A DNA stretch of 14,901 bases from Candidatus Bipolaricaulota bacterium (GTDB lineage Bacteria; Bipolaricaulota; Bipolaricaulia; RBG-16-55-9): the NCBI GenBank assembly GCA_015487455.1, contig WFPR01000172.1, forward strand, positions 1 to 14,901. Reading direction: 5' to 3'. Shown one piece after another: positions 5,146 through 12,291 of this stretch (position 1 is its first letter; every line of letters starts with the position of its first letter). The notes under the pieces are model-generated. The model saw only the letters and a list, made by a program, of their open reading frames with translations, did not search any database and was not told the origin of the DNA. A program made the position numbers and the translations under genes.

Positions 5146-7065
5146 ATGAGAAGGGCGTGGATCGTGTGGATCGTTCCGTTGAGAGCGGGCCTCATAGGAG
5201 GAGTCGGGCTTGGCCTCCTGCTCGGGCTTGCGGCGGGGTTGAGCGCGGGCGGGGGCGGAGGCGCTCCGCTGCCCAACTTGCGGGTCGAGCGGGCCTTCCT
5301 CTCCGACGAGCGGGGGAACCGCCTCCCCCCTCTTAAGGCCCACGAGCCCTTCTGGGTGCGCGTGGACTTCACGTACACGAACCCCGTCTGCGCCGAGTAC
5401 GTGATCCGCCGCGTGGTCAGGGACGCCGCCACGGGCGAGGTGGTCATCGCCCACGACGCGCCGCCGGTCAACTGGGGCTGCGGCTACTCGGGCACGACCC
5501 AGTGGACCCACGTCTGGGGCGGCTGGTCCGTGTCCGCCCCCGGCCCTTACGAGATCACCGTCGCCCTCGACGCGACAAACGCCATCCGCGAGGCCCGCGA
5601 GGACGATAACCAGAAGACGTTCACGATCGACGTCATAGGCGAAGCGCGCTCGGGCCTCCAAGCCGTCTTGGACGCGATCAAGCCTCAGCGCTTCTACGAG
5701 AACGGCTTCACGGGGCGTCGAATTCTGTTGGGGATCATCGACCGCGGCTGGATCGACACCACCGAGCCGGGGCTCGACCGGCCCGGCAAGGTGACGAAGT
5801 GCATTCGCTGGGAGGGGCGACCCGATCCCGGCTTGAACCGCCCGACGGGCCACGAGACGCTGGTGGCCCTCTTCGCCGCGGCCAACGGCGCGGGCCGCCG
5901 GGGGATCGCCTTCGACGCCGAGCTCTGGTGCGCCGGGGTCTTCACCCACACTCAATTTCCGTGGATTACTTCTCCCAATCCACCGTACTACGGGCTGATG
6001 ATGTTCGGGCGCTTCGGCCTCGAGGGCCGAAAGCCCCACGTGCTCAACAACAGCTGGAACTGGAACCACGACGAGAACTGGAACTTCGAGGGGACCACCC
6101 ATGTGACGTACGCCGCCGACGCCGTGGCCCGCGACGGGGCCGTTGTGGTCGTCTCGGCGAACAACTTCCGGAGGCGGCCGGAGCCGCCCTGCGACGGCTG
6201 GAACGTGATCTGCGTGGGAGCCACCGCCCCCGACGCCCGGGGGCGCTACACCCGCATCGCGGATTTCTCGAACCGCGGCCCGAGCCCCTCGTTCTTCAAC
6301 CGAGCTCCGATCCGTTCAAGCATCGATCTGGTGGCCCCCGGGGACGTGCGCACGCCCTGGGGGCGGTTCTGGGGCACGAGCATTGCGGCCCCGATCGTCT
6401 CCGGCGGGGCGGCCCTTCTGGTCGAGAAGGGCCTGGTGCGGGGGTTCTCCACCGACCCGCGGGTGATCAAAGCCGTGCTGCTCAACAGCGCCTCCCCCTT
6501 GCCGGGGTGGTCGAACAGCGCCCGGCTCCAAGCGGGCGTCTGGACGACGACTCAGCCGCTGGACTTCGCCCAAGGGGCGGGGCAGCTCGACCTCGACAGG
6601 GCCTTCCGTCAATACGACGCGCCCGGCCAGTCCAGCAGAGAGCCCGTCGCGAAGATCGGCTGGGCCTTCGAGACGATCTCCCCACGGGATGAGCGGAAGG
6701 TCTACCGCTTCGCCGAGACCCTCAAGGCGGGGACGGAGCTTCGGGCGACGCTGGTCTGGTTCCTGCAGCGCGACGTGCTGAACTATGACCCCGATCTCCC
6801 AGACCCCTTCGGGGCATCAAAGCGGGTCGATCTGCGCTTCACGAACCTCGACCTGGAGCTGTGGCTTACGGACGCCCGGGGGCGGCTCATAAGAAAGGTC
6901 GCCGAGTCCGTCTCCCAAGTCGACAGCAAGGAGCACATCCGTTTCACGCTCAAGGAGACGGGGCGCTACGCGCTGGTGGTCGTCTGGAAGGGGATCGTCT
7001 TCGAGGGAGCAGGGGCTTCGCTCCCGGAGGCCGAGACGTTCGGGCTCGCTTGGTGGGCGGAATGA
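5146..7065 (+). CDS. Secreted subtilisin-like serine protease (S8) with N-terminal CARDB-type domain
   Basis: 639-residue exported endopeptidase. Residues 1-35 are a signal peptide or membrane anchor (basic MRR, then a long Gly/Leu-rich core and a Gly run). Residues about 40-160 form a CARDB-like beta sandwich (LPNLRVERAF ... AIREAREDDNQKTFTIDV), usually an adhesion module. The S8 domain follows, with catalytic Asp199 in GIIDRGW, His236 in GHETLVA, and Ser412 in GTSIAAPIVSGG. The oxyanion Asn is 339 or 340 in VSANNF. The His motif is looser than the usual HGTHVAG. After about residue 505 there is a C-terminal beta-rich domain of roughly 130 residues (KVYRFAETLKAGTELRATLVWF; ETGRYALVVVW), resembling the jelly-roll P-type domains of other subtilases. 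No clear propeptide is seen unless the CARDB region serves as one. It is the first gene of the secreted-protein run and is divergent from the SARP-like regulator. The substrate is unknown. Confidence 0.92.
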   Translation: MRRAWIVWIVPLRAGLIGGVGLGLLLGLAAGLSAGGGGGAPLPNLRVERAFLSDERGNRLPPLKAHEPFWVRVDFTYTNPVCAEYVIRRVVRDAATGEVVIAHDAPPVNWGCGYSGTTQWTHVWGGWSVSAPGPYEITVALDATNAIREAREDDNQKTFTIDVIGEARSGLQAVLDAIKPQRFYENGFTGRRILLGIIDRGWIDTTEPGLDRPGKVTKCIRWEGRPDPGLNRPTGHETLVALFAAANGAGRRGIAFDAELWCAGVFTHTQFPWITSPNPPYYGLMMFGRFGLEGRKPHVLNNSWNWNHDENWNFEGTTHVTYAADAVARDGAVVVVSANNFRRRPEPPCDGWNVICVGATAPDARGRYTRIADFSNRGPSPSFFNRAPIRSSIDLVAPGDVRTPWGRFWGTSIAAPIVSGGAALLVEKGLVRGFSTDPRVIKAVLLNSASPLPGWSNSARLQAGVWTTTQPLDFAQGAGQLDLDRAFRQYDAPGQSSREPVAKIGWAFETISPRDERKVYRFAETLKAGTELRATLVWFLQRDVLNYDPDLPDPFGASKRVDLRFTNLDLELWLTDARGRLIRKVAESVSQVDSKEHIRFTLKETGRYALVVVWKGIVFEGAGASLPEAETFGLAWWAE

Positions 7066-7102
7066 CCTCTCCCTTATGGCCGGGATTGAAAGGAAAAGCA
7101 GC

Positions 7103-7115
7103 AAAGGAGGAGGTG
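7103..7115 (+). promoter_or_regulatory. Shine-Dalgarno site that sets the start of the first beta-helix gene
   Basis: AAAGGAGGAGGTG precedes the ATG at 7119. The open frame extends far upstream inside the protease gene in another frame, so this site decides the true start and yields a proper signal peptide. Confidence 0.75.
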
Positions 7116-7118
7116 GAC

Positions 7119-9011
7119 ATGAAGCGGCTTGAGCTTCTAGGGACGCCGGGGCTGATGGCCCTTACCCTGGCGATCGTAGGGCTAGGGCTGGCGGGCGGAC
7201 CTGCTGAGCTGGCCGCTCAAAGGACGCTCACCGTGTGCGCTCGGGGTTGCGACTTCACCACGATTCAAGACGCGATCGACGCCGCTCAGCCCGGGGATGT
7301 CATTGAAGTCAAGGCTGGCACGTACCGCGAAACCCTCACGATCAAGAACAAGCGGGACCTCACCCTCCGGGGCGAGGGTCGCGATCGCGTCACCCTCGAC
7401 GGCCGGGCTCAAGAGCAGGAGGAGATCGTCCCCGGCATCCGGATCGAGGACAGCCGGAACATCACGATCCGGGGCTTCAAGATCACCAACGGCCGCCGGG
7501 GCCTGCAGGCCAACAACAGCACGGGGCTCGTCATCGCCGACAACCTCTTCGAGGCCAACTTTCGCCAAGGGATCGCGATCGGGAGCTTCCGGGGCAAGCC
7601 TGCCGAGGCGCGGCTCCTCAACAACGTCGTGCGCAACACGCAAGCGGACCTCAACGGAGCCCACGGTCAGGGAATCGACGTCTTCGGCTCCCAGGCCGTG
7701 CTGGAGGGCAACACGATCGAGGGGAGCGCCGACTGCGGGCTGAGGGTGACCCACTCCGGCGAGCGGCCCGGTCGAGTTGCGGGCAGCGGGAACGTGATTC
7801 GAAACAACAAGGGCGGGGACCTCTGCGGGAACGTGCCCTTGACGCTGCTCGCGGAGCCGCCGCCGGAGGGCACCCTCGACCGGGTAGCCGTCCCTCAAGA
7901 CGCGCGCACGATCCAGGAGGCCCTGCATCGGGTCCGGCCCGGCGGGACGATCGTGGTGGCCGCGGGCCTCCACCTCGAGCAGCTCCAGATCTACAAGAGC
8001 GTGACCATCCGGGGGGCGGGCTCGGGGCGGACGGTCCTGCAGGCGCCCGGACCCGACTGGACGGCCGTCAACATCGCCACCGACGGGCTGGAGGTGGTGC
8101 TGGAGGGGCTCACGGTGACGGGGGGTCGTCGGGGGATTCAAATTGACACCGGCCCTGAGGGCAGGGTGACGCTGAGGGACGTGCGCGTGGAGCGCAACGG
8201 CACCGGAAACCCCAGCGAAGTCGGCATTCTCATCTTCGGCGAAGGGGCGGTAACCGTCGCGCAAAGCCGCATCACGGGGAACCGTGGTCCTGCTGGCCTC
8301 TGGGCCTTTGGCGCGCCTCAAATTGCAATACAAAACAGCACGATCTCGCAGAACGAGGACGATGGTATCGTCCTCATTGGAAAGGCAAACCTACACATTC
8401 GAAACAGCACAATCTCGCGAAACGCCCAGAACGGTCTATGGGCGTCATACGATACTCAAGTTACCCTGCAGCAGAGCACCATTTCTGACAACAACCTTAA
8501 CGGTATTGCCTTACGGGGTAATGCCCGCGGGACCGTCGAAGGTAGCATGATCATTCGCAATGTAGAGGCCGGGATCTGGCTCGGGGATTCCGCACACGTC
8601 ATGATACGTAACAACCGCATCACGACCAACAAGCCTAACGCGGACGGAAAATTCGGGGACGGGATCATGGTCAACGCCAACGCGCAGGCTACCATCCGCA
8701 ACAACACGATCACCGGAAACGCCCGCATGGGAATAGGCGCTTGGGATCAAACGCGGGTCACAATCACGGGCAACGCCATTTCGAACAACGGCCGTCATGG
8801 CATCAACATCGGGGGCAATCCGGAACTGGAGAGCGTTCAAGCGGAGATCTCACAAAATCGCGTTCAGAACAACCGAAGATGCGGCGTCCGGACCGATCCC
8901 GATCCGGGGATCAAGATCAGGGGCCAGGGCAACACGATCACGGGCAACCGCCAAGGGAACTTGTGCGGCGACTTGAACAAGTTCCCGCCGGGCTTTGGGG
9001 GAGGACGCTAA
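7119..9011 (+). CDS. Secreted tandem parallel beta-helix protein (NosD/CASH-type), paralogue of the next gene
   Basis: 630-residue exported protein with a signal peptide at about 1-34 (cleavage plausible near AELAAQ). It holds two right-handed beta-helix domains in tandem. Each opens with the same entry motif: TIQDAIDAAQPGDVIEVKAGTY (48-69) and TIQEALHRVRPGGTIVVAAG (264-283). Each ends with a cap containing two Cys-Gly pairs (C206/C236 and C588/C616). From residue 400 the second domain is built of clear 23-residue coils such as ANLHIRNSTISRNAQNGLWA. Families with this fold bind or cleave polysaccharide, but no lyase or hydrolase active site is recognisable, so function is open (surface layer, adhesion or sugar binding). 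It starts 53 bp after the protease and ends 20 bp before its paralogue, TAA to ATG. Codons from about 8290 to 8800 are AT-richer than the first half of the gene. Confidence 0.88.
   Translation: MKRLELLGTPGLMALTLAIVGLGLAGGPAELAAQRTLTVCARGCDFTTIQDAIDAAQPGDVIEVKAGTYRETLTIKNKRDLTLRGEGRDRVTLDGRAQEQEEIVPGIRIEDSRNITIRGFKITNGRRGLQANNSTGLVIADNLFEANFRQGIAIGSFRGKPAEARLLNNVVRNTQADLNGAHGQGIDVFGSQAVLEGNTIEGSADCGLRVTHSGERPGRVAGSGNVIRNNKGGDLCGNVPLTLLAEPPPEGTLDRVAVPQDARTIQEALHRVRPGGTIVVAAGLHLEQLQIYKSVTIRGAGSGRTVLQAPGPDWTAVNIATDGLEVVLEGLTVTGGRRGIQIDTGPEGRVTLRDVRVERNGTGNPSEVGILIFGEGAVTVAQSRITGNRGPAGLWAFGAPQIAIQNSTISQNEDDGIVLIGKANLHIRNSTISRNAQNGLWASYDTQVTLQQSTISDNNLNGIALRGNARGTVEGSMIIRNVEAGIWLGDSAHVMIRNNRITTNKPNADGKFGDGIMVNANAQATIRNNTITGNARMGIGAWDQTRVTITGNAISNNGRHGINIGGNPELESVQAEISQNRVQNNRRCGVRTDPDPGIKIRGQGNTITGNRQGNLCGDLNKFPPGFGGGR
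8316..8882 (+). repeat. 69-bp (23-residue) coding repeats of beta-helix coils
   Basis: Eight consecutive coils fall in this part of the first beta-helix gene. Five are exactly 23 residues with the pattern x-V/I-x-I-R-N-S/N-x-I-S/T-x-N-x-x-x-G-I, for example IAIQNSTISQNEDDGIVLI and VTLQQSTISDNNLNGIALR. The fifth coil carries a 7-residue insertion containing KFGDGI. At DNA level the coils share stretches such as AACAGCAC[GA]ATCTCGC, so they arose by internal duplication. Confidence 0.8.
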
Positions 9012-9031
9012 AGGGGAGGGAGGGGAGGACC

Positions 9032-10561
9032 ATGACCACTGGGGCAGCAAGCCGGAGCTTGCGTTTAGCGCTGATCGTTTTAACGTTGGTCGCCTTGGTA
9101 GGGCTCTTTCTCGGCAGGACTGCCGCCTCTCAGCTCACCCTCAAGTCGATCACCGTCGTGGTTCAGGTTGCGGAGTGCGGGACGAAAGCACCCATCGCCG
9201 GGGCCAAGGTGACGATTGTAGATGTCACCCAAGACGGGAAGGTGCTCGCCCAAGGCGTCACCGACGCAGACGGAAGATTCTCAGCAGTCATCCTCATCCT
9301 TGCCCTCGATGTGGCCGACGCCGTCGACAAGATCGACGTCCGCGTCGAGAAGGAGGGCTACACCGTCGGGACGAGCCTCAAGTTGGTGCTCGAAGGTCCG
9401 ACGGGGGAGTTCATCTCCGTGAGCGTCTGCCTGAACCCCGCCTCGGGCCAAGGGGGCTCGCCATCTCAACCCCAACCGCAACCGTCACAGCCGCAGCCTC
9501 CCGAGGTCGAGTGCGCCTTGACGCTGACGCCCGGACAACCCCTGCAGCCGTTCCTCGATCAAGCCGAGCCGGGGATGACGATCTGTCTGCAGCCGGGCTC
9601 CTATCTCCTGCCCAAGAGCCTGCGCCTTGAGAAGGAGCTGGTGCTGGTGGGCCTTGGGTCGGAGCCCACCCAAACGGTGCTGCGCGGGGGCTTTCTTGAG
9701 CCGGTGATCGTCGTTCGGGCCGAGGGGAGCGTCCTCTTCTGGAACCTGACGATCCGGGAGGGGAGCGGGGCGGGCCCCGAGGAGCGCGGCGGGGGCGTCC
9801 ACATCGAGGACAGCTCGGACGTCACGCTGAGACGGGTGGTGCTGACGAACAACGTGAGGTTTGGGCTCCTGGCGAAGCGCTCTAGGGTGCGCATCGAGGA
9901 GAGCCGGGTGCTGAACACCCAACCGGCCACGCCGGGCCGCGACGGCCACGGGCTGCGCCTCCGGGGGAGTCAGGTGCACGTCGTCAAGACGGTCATCCAG
10001 GCCAACGGGGCCAGCGGGCTGGCCGCCCGCGACTTCGAGGGGGAGCCCTCCCGCGTCGTGATCGAGGAGAGCACCATCATGCAGAACGTCTTCAACGGGC
10101 TCTCCGTCTACGACAGCTCCAAGCTGGAGGTTCGAAGGAGCCGCATCGCCGGGAACGTGCCCTACAGGGGCCAGTTTGGGGACGGGATCTTCGCCGGGGC
10201 GGAGGCTGAGCTGGTGCTGGAGGAGAACGTGATCGAGGGCCACCGGCCCAGGGGCCAATTCGCCCGGACCGGAGTGATCCTCACCGAGGACGTAACCGCC
10301 GTCCTGCGGAGGAACCGGATCAGGAACAACGACTGGGGGGTGATGGTGGGGGACACGAACATCCCCCTGGAGTTCATCGAGGCGGAGTTCATCGAGAACG
10401 TCTTCTCCATGAACGACCAATGTGGACTTTGGATCGATGAGGATGAGACGATCACGATCTCGGGGAGCGGCAATCGCTTTGAGGAGCGGCCCGGTCGGGG
10501 GATCTGTGGAGCAATCGAGAAGATCCCGGAGGGATTTAAAGCTTCAGGAGGTGAAAAGTGA
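9032..10561 (+). CDS. Secreted parallel beta-helix protein with N-terminal carboxypeptidase-regulatory-like domain
   Basis: 509-residue exported protein. Residues 1-33 are a signal peptide or anchor. Residues 36-134 look like a CarboxypepD_reg/Ig-type beta sandwich (APIAGAKVTIVDVTQDGKV; GVTDADGRFSAV), with C49 and C133 able to pair. A Gln/Pro linker follows (SPSQPQPQPSQPQPP, 143-157), then a single beta-helix from about 160. The helix shares with the upstream paralogue the opening (PFLDQAEPGMTICLQPGSY), coils such as SRVVIEESTIMQNVFNGLSV, the QFGDGI-containing coil, and the Cys cap (C464/C492, then IEKIPEGF). The start ATG at 9032 follows AGGGGAGGACC. The long frame upstream is a read through the previous gene. 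The downstream gene begins in its stop codon (TGATG). No catalytic residues are recognised. A polysaccharide-binding or structural surface role is the likeliest guess. Confidence 0.88.
   Translation: MTTGAASRSLRLALIVLTLVALVGLFLGRTAASQLTLKSITVVVQVAECGTKAPIAGAKVTIVDVTQDGKVLAQGVTDADGRFSAVILILALDVADAVDKIDVRVEKEGYTVGTSLKLVLEGPTGEFISVSVCLNPASGQGGSPSQPQPQPSQPQPPEVECALTLTPGQPLQPFLDQAEPGMTICLQPGSYLLPKSLRLEKELVLVGLGSEPTQTVLRGGFLEPVIVVRAEGSVLFWNLTIREGSGAGPEERGGGVHIEDSSDVTLRRVVLTNNVRFGLLAKRSRVRIEESRVLNTQPATPGRDGHGLRLRGSQVHVVKTVIQANGASGLAARDFEGEPSRVVIEESTIMQNVFNGLSVYDSSKLEVRRSRIAGNVPYRGQFGDGIFAGAEAELVLEENVIEGHRPRGQFARTGVILTEDVTAVLRRNRIRNNDWGVMVGDTNIPLEFIEAEFIENVFSMNDQCGLWIDEDETITISGSGNRFEERPGRGICGAIEKIPEGFKASGGEK
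10546..10554 (+). promoter_or_regulatory. Strong Shine-Dalgarno site inside the end of the beta-helix gene
   Basis: AGGAGGTGA, a near-perfect anti-16S match, lies within the last codons of the upstream gene. It could serve GTG 10558 or ATG 10561. The ATG is preferred, and it overlaps the upstream TGA by one base, which implies translational coupling. Confidence 0.75.
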
Positions 10562-12204
10562 TGCGTCTTAAAGTCCTGTGGCGTATGACGATGGTGATCG
10601 GATTAGGCTTTCTACTGGTGGTTCAAGCCCCGGTCACGACTTGGGCTAGGCCTCAGTGTAGAGTGGATCCAGAATTAATCGTAGCCGGGGAGACTGAAGA
10701 GGTTACCTTCACGATCACCATTCCTGGAGAGGAGCGCCCTCAAGATGTGCAAGTCCAGACCGAAGGGATCAGGACTCCTGAAGGGATCAGCTTAGAAGTT
10801 ACAAATATAAAAGGTTGGGACGGGAAATCTGTTGAGATGCATGCAAAGGTTACAGCTAAGTTAGGCGTAGAAGGTAGGAAGCTTATTCGAGTCCCTGTGA
10901 CCATCATCTGGCCTCCTGAAGAAGAGCAGATGGCGCGCTGCGTTATTGAGGTGGCAGCGCCTCCGACCACGCCGCCGGAGGTGCCCCCTCTTCAAAACAC
11001 ATGGGATGTCCTTTTCAACGGAACCTCCCTAAGAAGGGTTGAGGACCCCCAATGCGTTTGGGAGATCGTCGTTAAGACGGAAATTGTGGGCAAGCCTTAT
11101 GAATTCTTAAGATTTCCGAATTGGGCCGCTGTGGACAAGGTCATCCGCCCTCTGGGCTCTTGGTTCGGCCTTTTGGATACCCCTCTTAATTTCAGGCATT
11201 CAGAAAGGGGAGCGTGGCACAATTTCAAGGACGGGGAGTTCGGGGTCTTTCGCAGGCTGTGGGATGCCAGCTTTCTGGGCCATAACGCTTCGGGGTTCGT
11301 GTCAAGCCACGGCAGCTTCATGGTCAACTTCGCGAAGCACGGGAAGGATGCGGAGAGGCACCTCTCAAGCGCGTTGGTGGCAGGGATCACCCAGGTTGAT
11401 CGTCCAGAAACTCAGAACCCGGGACTGGTCATTCACAACACGTCTTTTGAGTTCAGCTTTAACAAGCCTGACTTGAAGCCAGTTTATAGCTTGAAGGGAG
11501 AAGGGGAAGGTGCGCTTGCTAAAGGGGAAGCTAACTTGAACATGGCAGCCAGCGTGGCGATTCAGGGGAAAGCATATGTGGGAATCCAATTTGAATCTTG
11601 GGTGGCAGGAGACTTAAAATATACGCTTCAGCCCGTCATCGGCCAGAGCCAAGGAGTTGGGGATCCGCCACAACTCAACGTTGATTTCAGCGCCTCCTTT
11701 GGACTTAGCTTAGGCCCTTTCAACTTTGGGGCTCAGGTTACCTTGCCCATCCGCCTCTCGCAGCAATACGATTGGTCACAATCGTTGATCGGTAGGGATT
11801 CCAGCACAGTTCACGGACCCCAAGCCCGTTTTCAGGTTTTTAACGCTTGGAAGATGGTGGCCGCCGTGGAGGTCCCCGAAGATCTCGGAGATGTAGGCCA
11901 CGGTGACCAGTACTCTTCCGTAGACTTTTGGGCTACGCATCAGATCACCACGGATGCGGCCTTGGAGGAGGATGAGGAAACTCTCCGACGAGAATGTGGA
12001 GATCCTCGACCGGGCTTTGAGCTGAAGCTCCTGCCGGTTCGACTCCTTCCAGGCGAGTTTGAAGTTGAGATCATCGATGGGAGGAAATTTATTTCTGTTG
12101 GACAAATCACGCTTGCTGACGGCAAAAGATTTACCCTTAAGGCAAGCGTGCCTCGGCGGGTTGGTGAGCAAGTAGAGTGGATATCAAAGCAAGCTGGACG
12201 TTGA
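10561..12204 (+). CDS. Exported protein of unknown function, compositionally atypical
   Basis: 547 residues that I do not recognise. Residues 1-29 form a signal peptide (MRLKVLWRMT, then a hydrophobic core, with cleavage plausible after TWA). Residues about 32-132 look like one beta-sandwich domain bounded by C33 and C127 (LIVAGETEEVTFTITIPGEE; RKLIRVPVTIIWPP), followed by a Pro/Thr linker PPTTPPEVPP (134-143). The remaining 400 residues are predicted mostly beta. A central stretch has alternating short strands (GLSLGPFNFGAQVTLPIRL), as in barrel or amphipathic-sheet proteins. A basic C-terminal end closes with WISKQAGR. No enzyme motif is visible. It shares its start with the upstream stop codon and is the last gene of the run. 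Rows of its DNA count 40-52% GC against about 65-75% nearby, with AAA, AAT and TTA codons common, suggesting acquisition from another source. GTG at 10558 is an alternative start. Confidence 0.8.
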   Translation: MRLKVLWRMTMVIGLGFLLVVQAPVTTWARPQCRVDPELIVAGETEEVTFTITIPGEERPQDVQVQTEGIRTPEGISLEVTNIKGWDGKSVEMHAKVTAKLGVEGRKLIRVPVTIIWPPEEEQMARCVIEVAAPPTTPPEVPPLQNTWDVLFNGTSLRRVEDPQCVWEIVVKTEIVGKPYEFLRFPNWAAVDKVIRPLGSWFGLLDTPLNFRHSERGAWHNFKDGEFGVFRRLWDASFLGHNASGFVSSHGSFMVNFAKHGKDAERHLSSALVAGITQVDRPETQNPGLVIHNTSFEFSFNKPDLKPVYSLKGEGEGALAKGEANLNMAASVAIQGKAYVGIQFESWVAGDLKYTLQPVIGQSQGVGDPPQLNVDFSASFGLSLGPFNFGAQVTLPIRLSQQYDWSQSLIGRDSSTVHGPQARFQVFNAWKMVAAVEVPEDLGDVGHGDQYSSVDFWATHQITTDAALEEDEETLRRECGDPRPGFELKLLPVRLLPGEFEVEIIDGRKFISVGQITLADGKRFTLKASVPRRVGEQVEWISKQAGR

Positions 12205-12252
12205 CCCCTACCCTACGTTCTTTGGTCCTCCCCGGTTTTGCAATCGTCCGGC

Positions 12253-12282
12253 TCGACAAGGCCCGTGCCCATCCTCTATACT
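12253..12282 (+). promoter_or_regulatory. Candidate sigma70 promoter for the FG-GAP gene, giving a leaderless mRNA
   Basis: TCGACA (12253-12258, 5 of 6 consensus) is followed by an 18-bp spacer and TATACT (12277-12282, 5 of 6). The ATG is at 12292, only 9 bases after the -10, so transcription would start within a few bases of the start codon. No Shine-Dalgarno sequence is visible there, consistent with a leaderless or near-leaderless transcript. Confidence 0.6.
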
Positions 12283-12291
12283 GAGCTTGCC

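Noticed and set aside
7182..8333. Long minus-strand open frame opposite the first beta-helix gene
   Set aside because: Shadow of a GC-rich coding region; no Shine-Dalgarno, no recognisable motif, and the plus strand has a clear signal peptide and fold pattern.
12205..12252. Terminator after the 547-residue protein
   Set aside because: There is a CCCCGGTTTT stretch but no complementary arm forming a credible stem.
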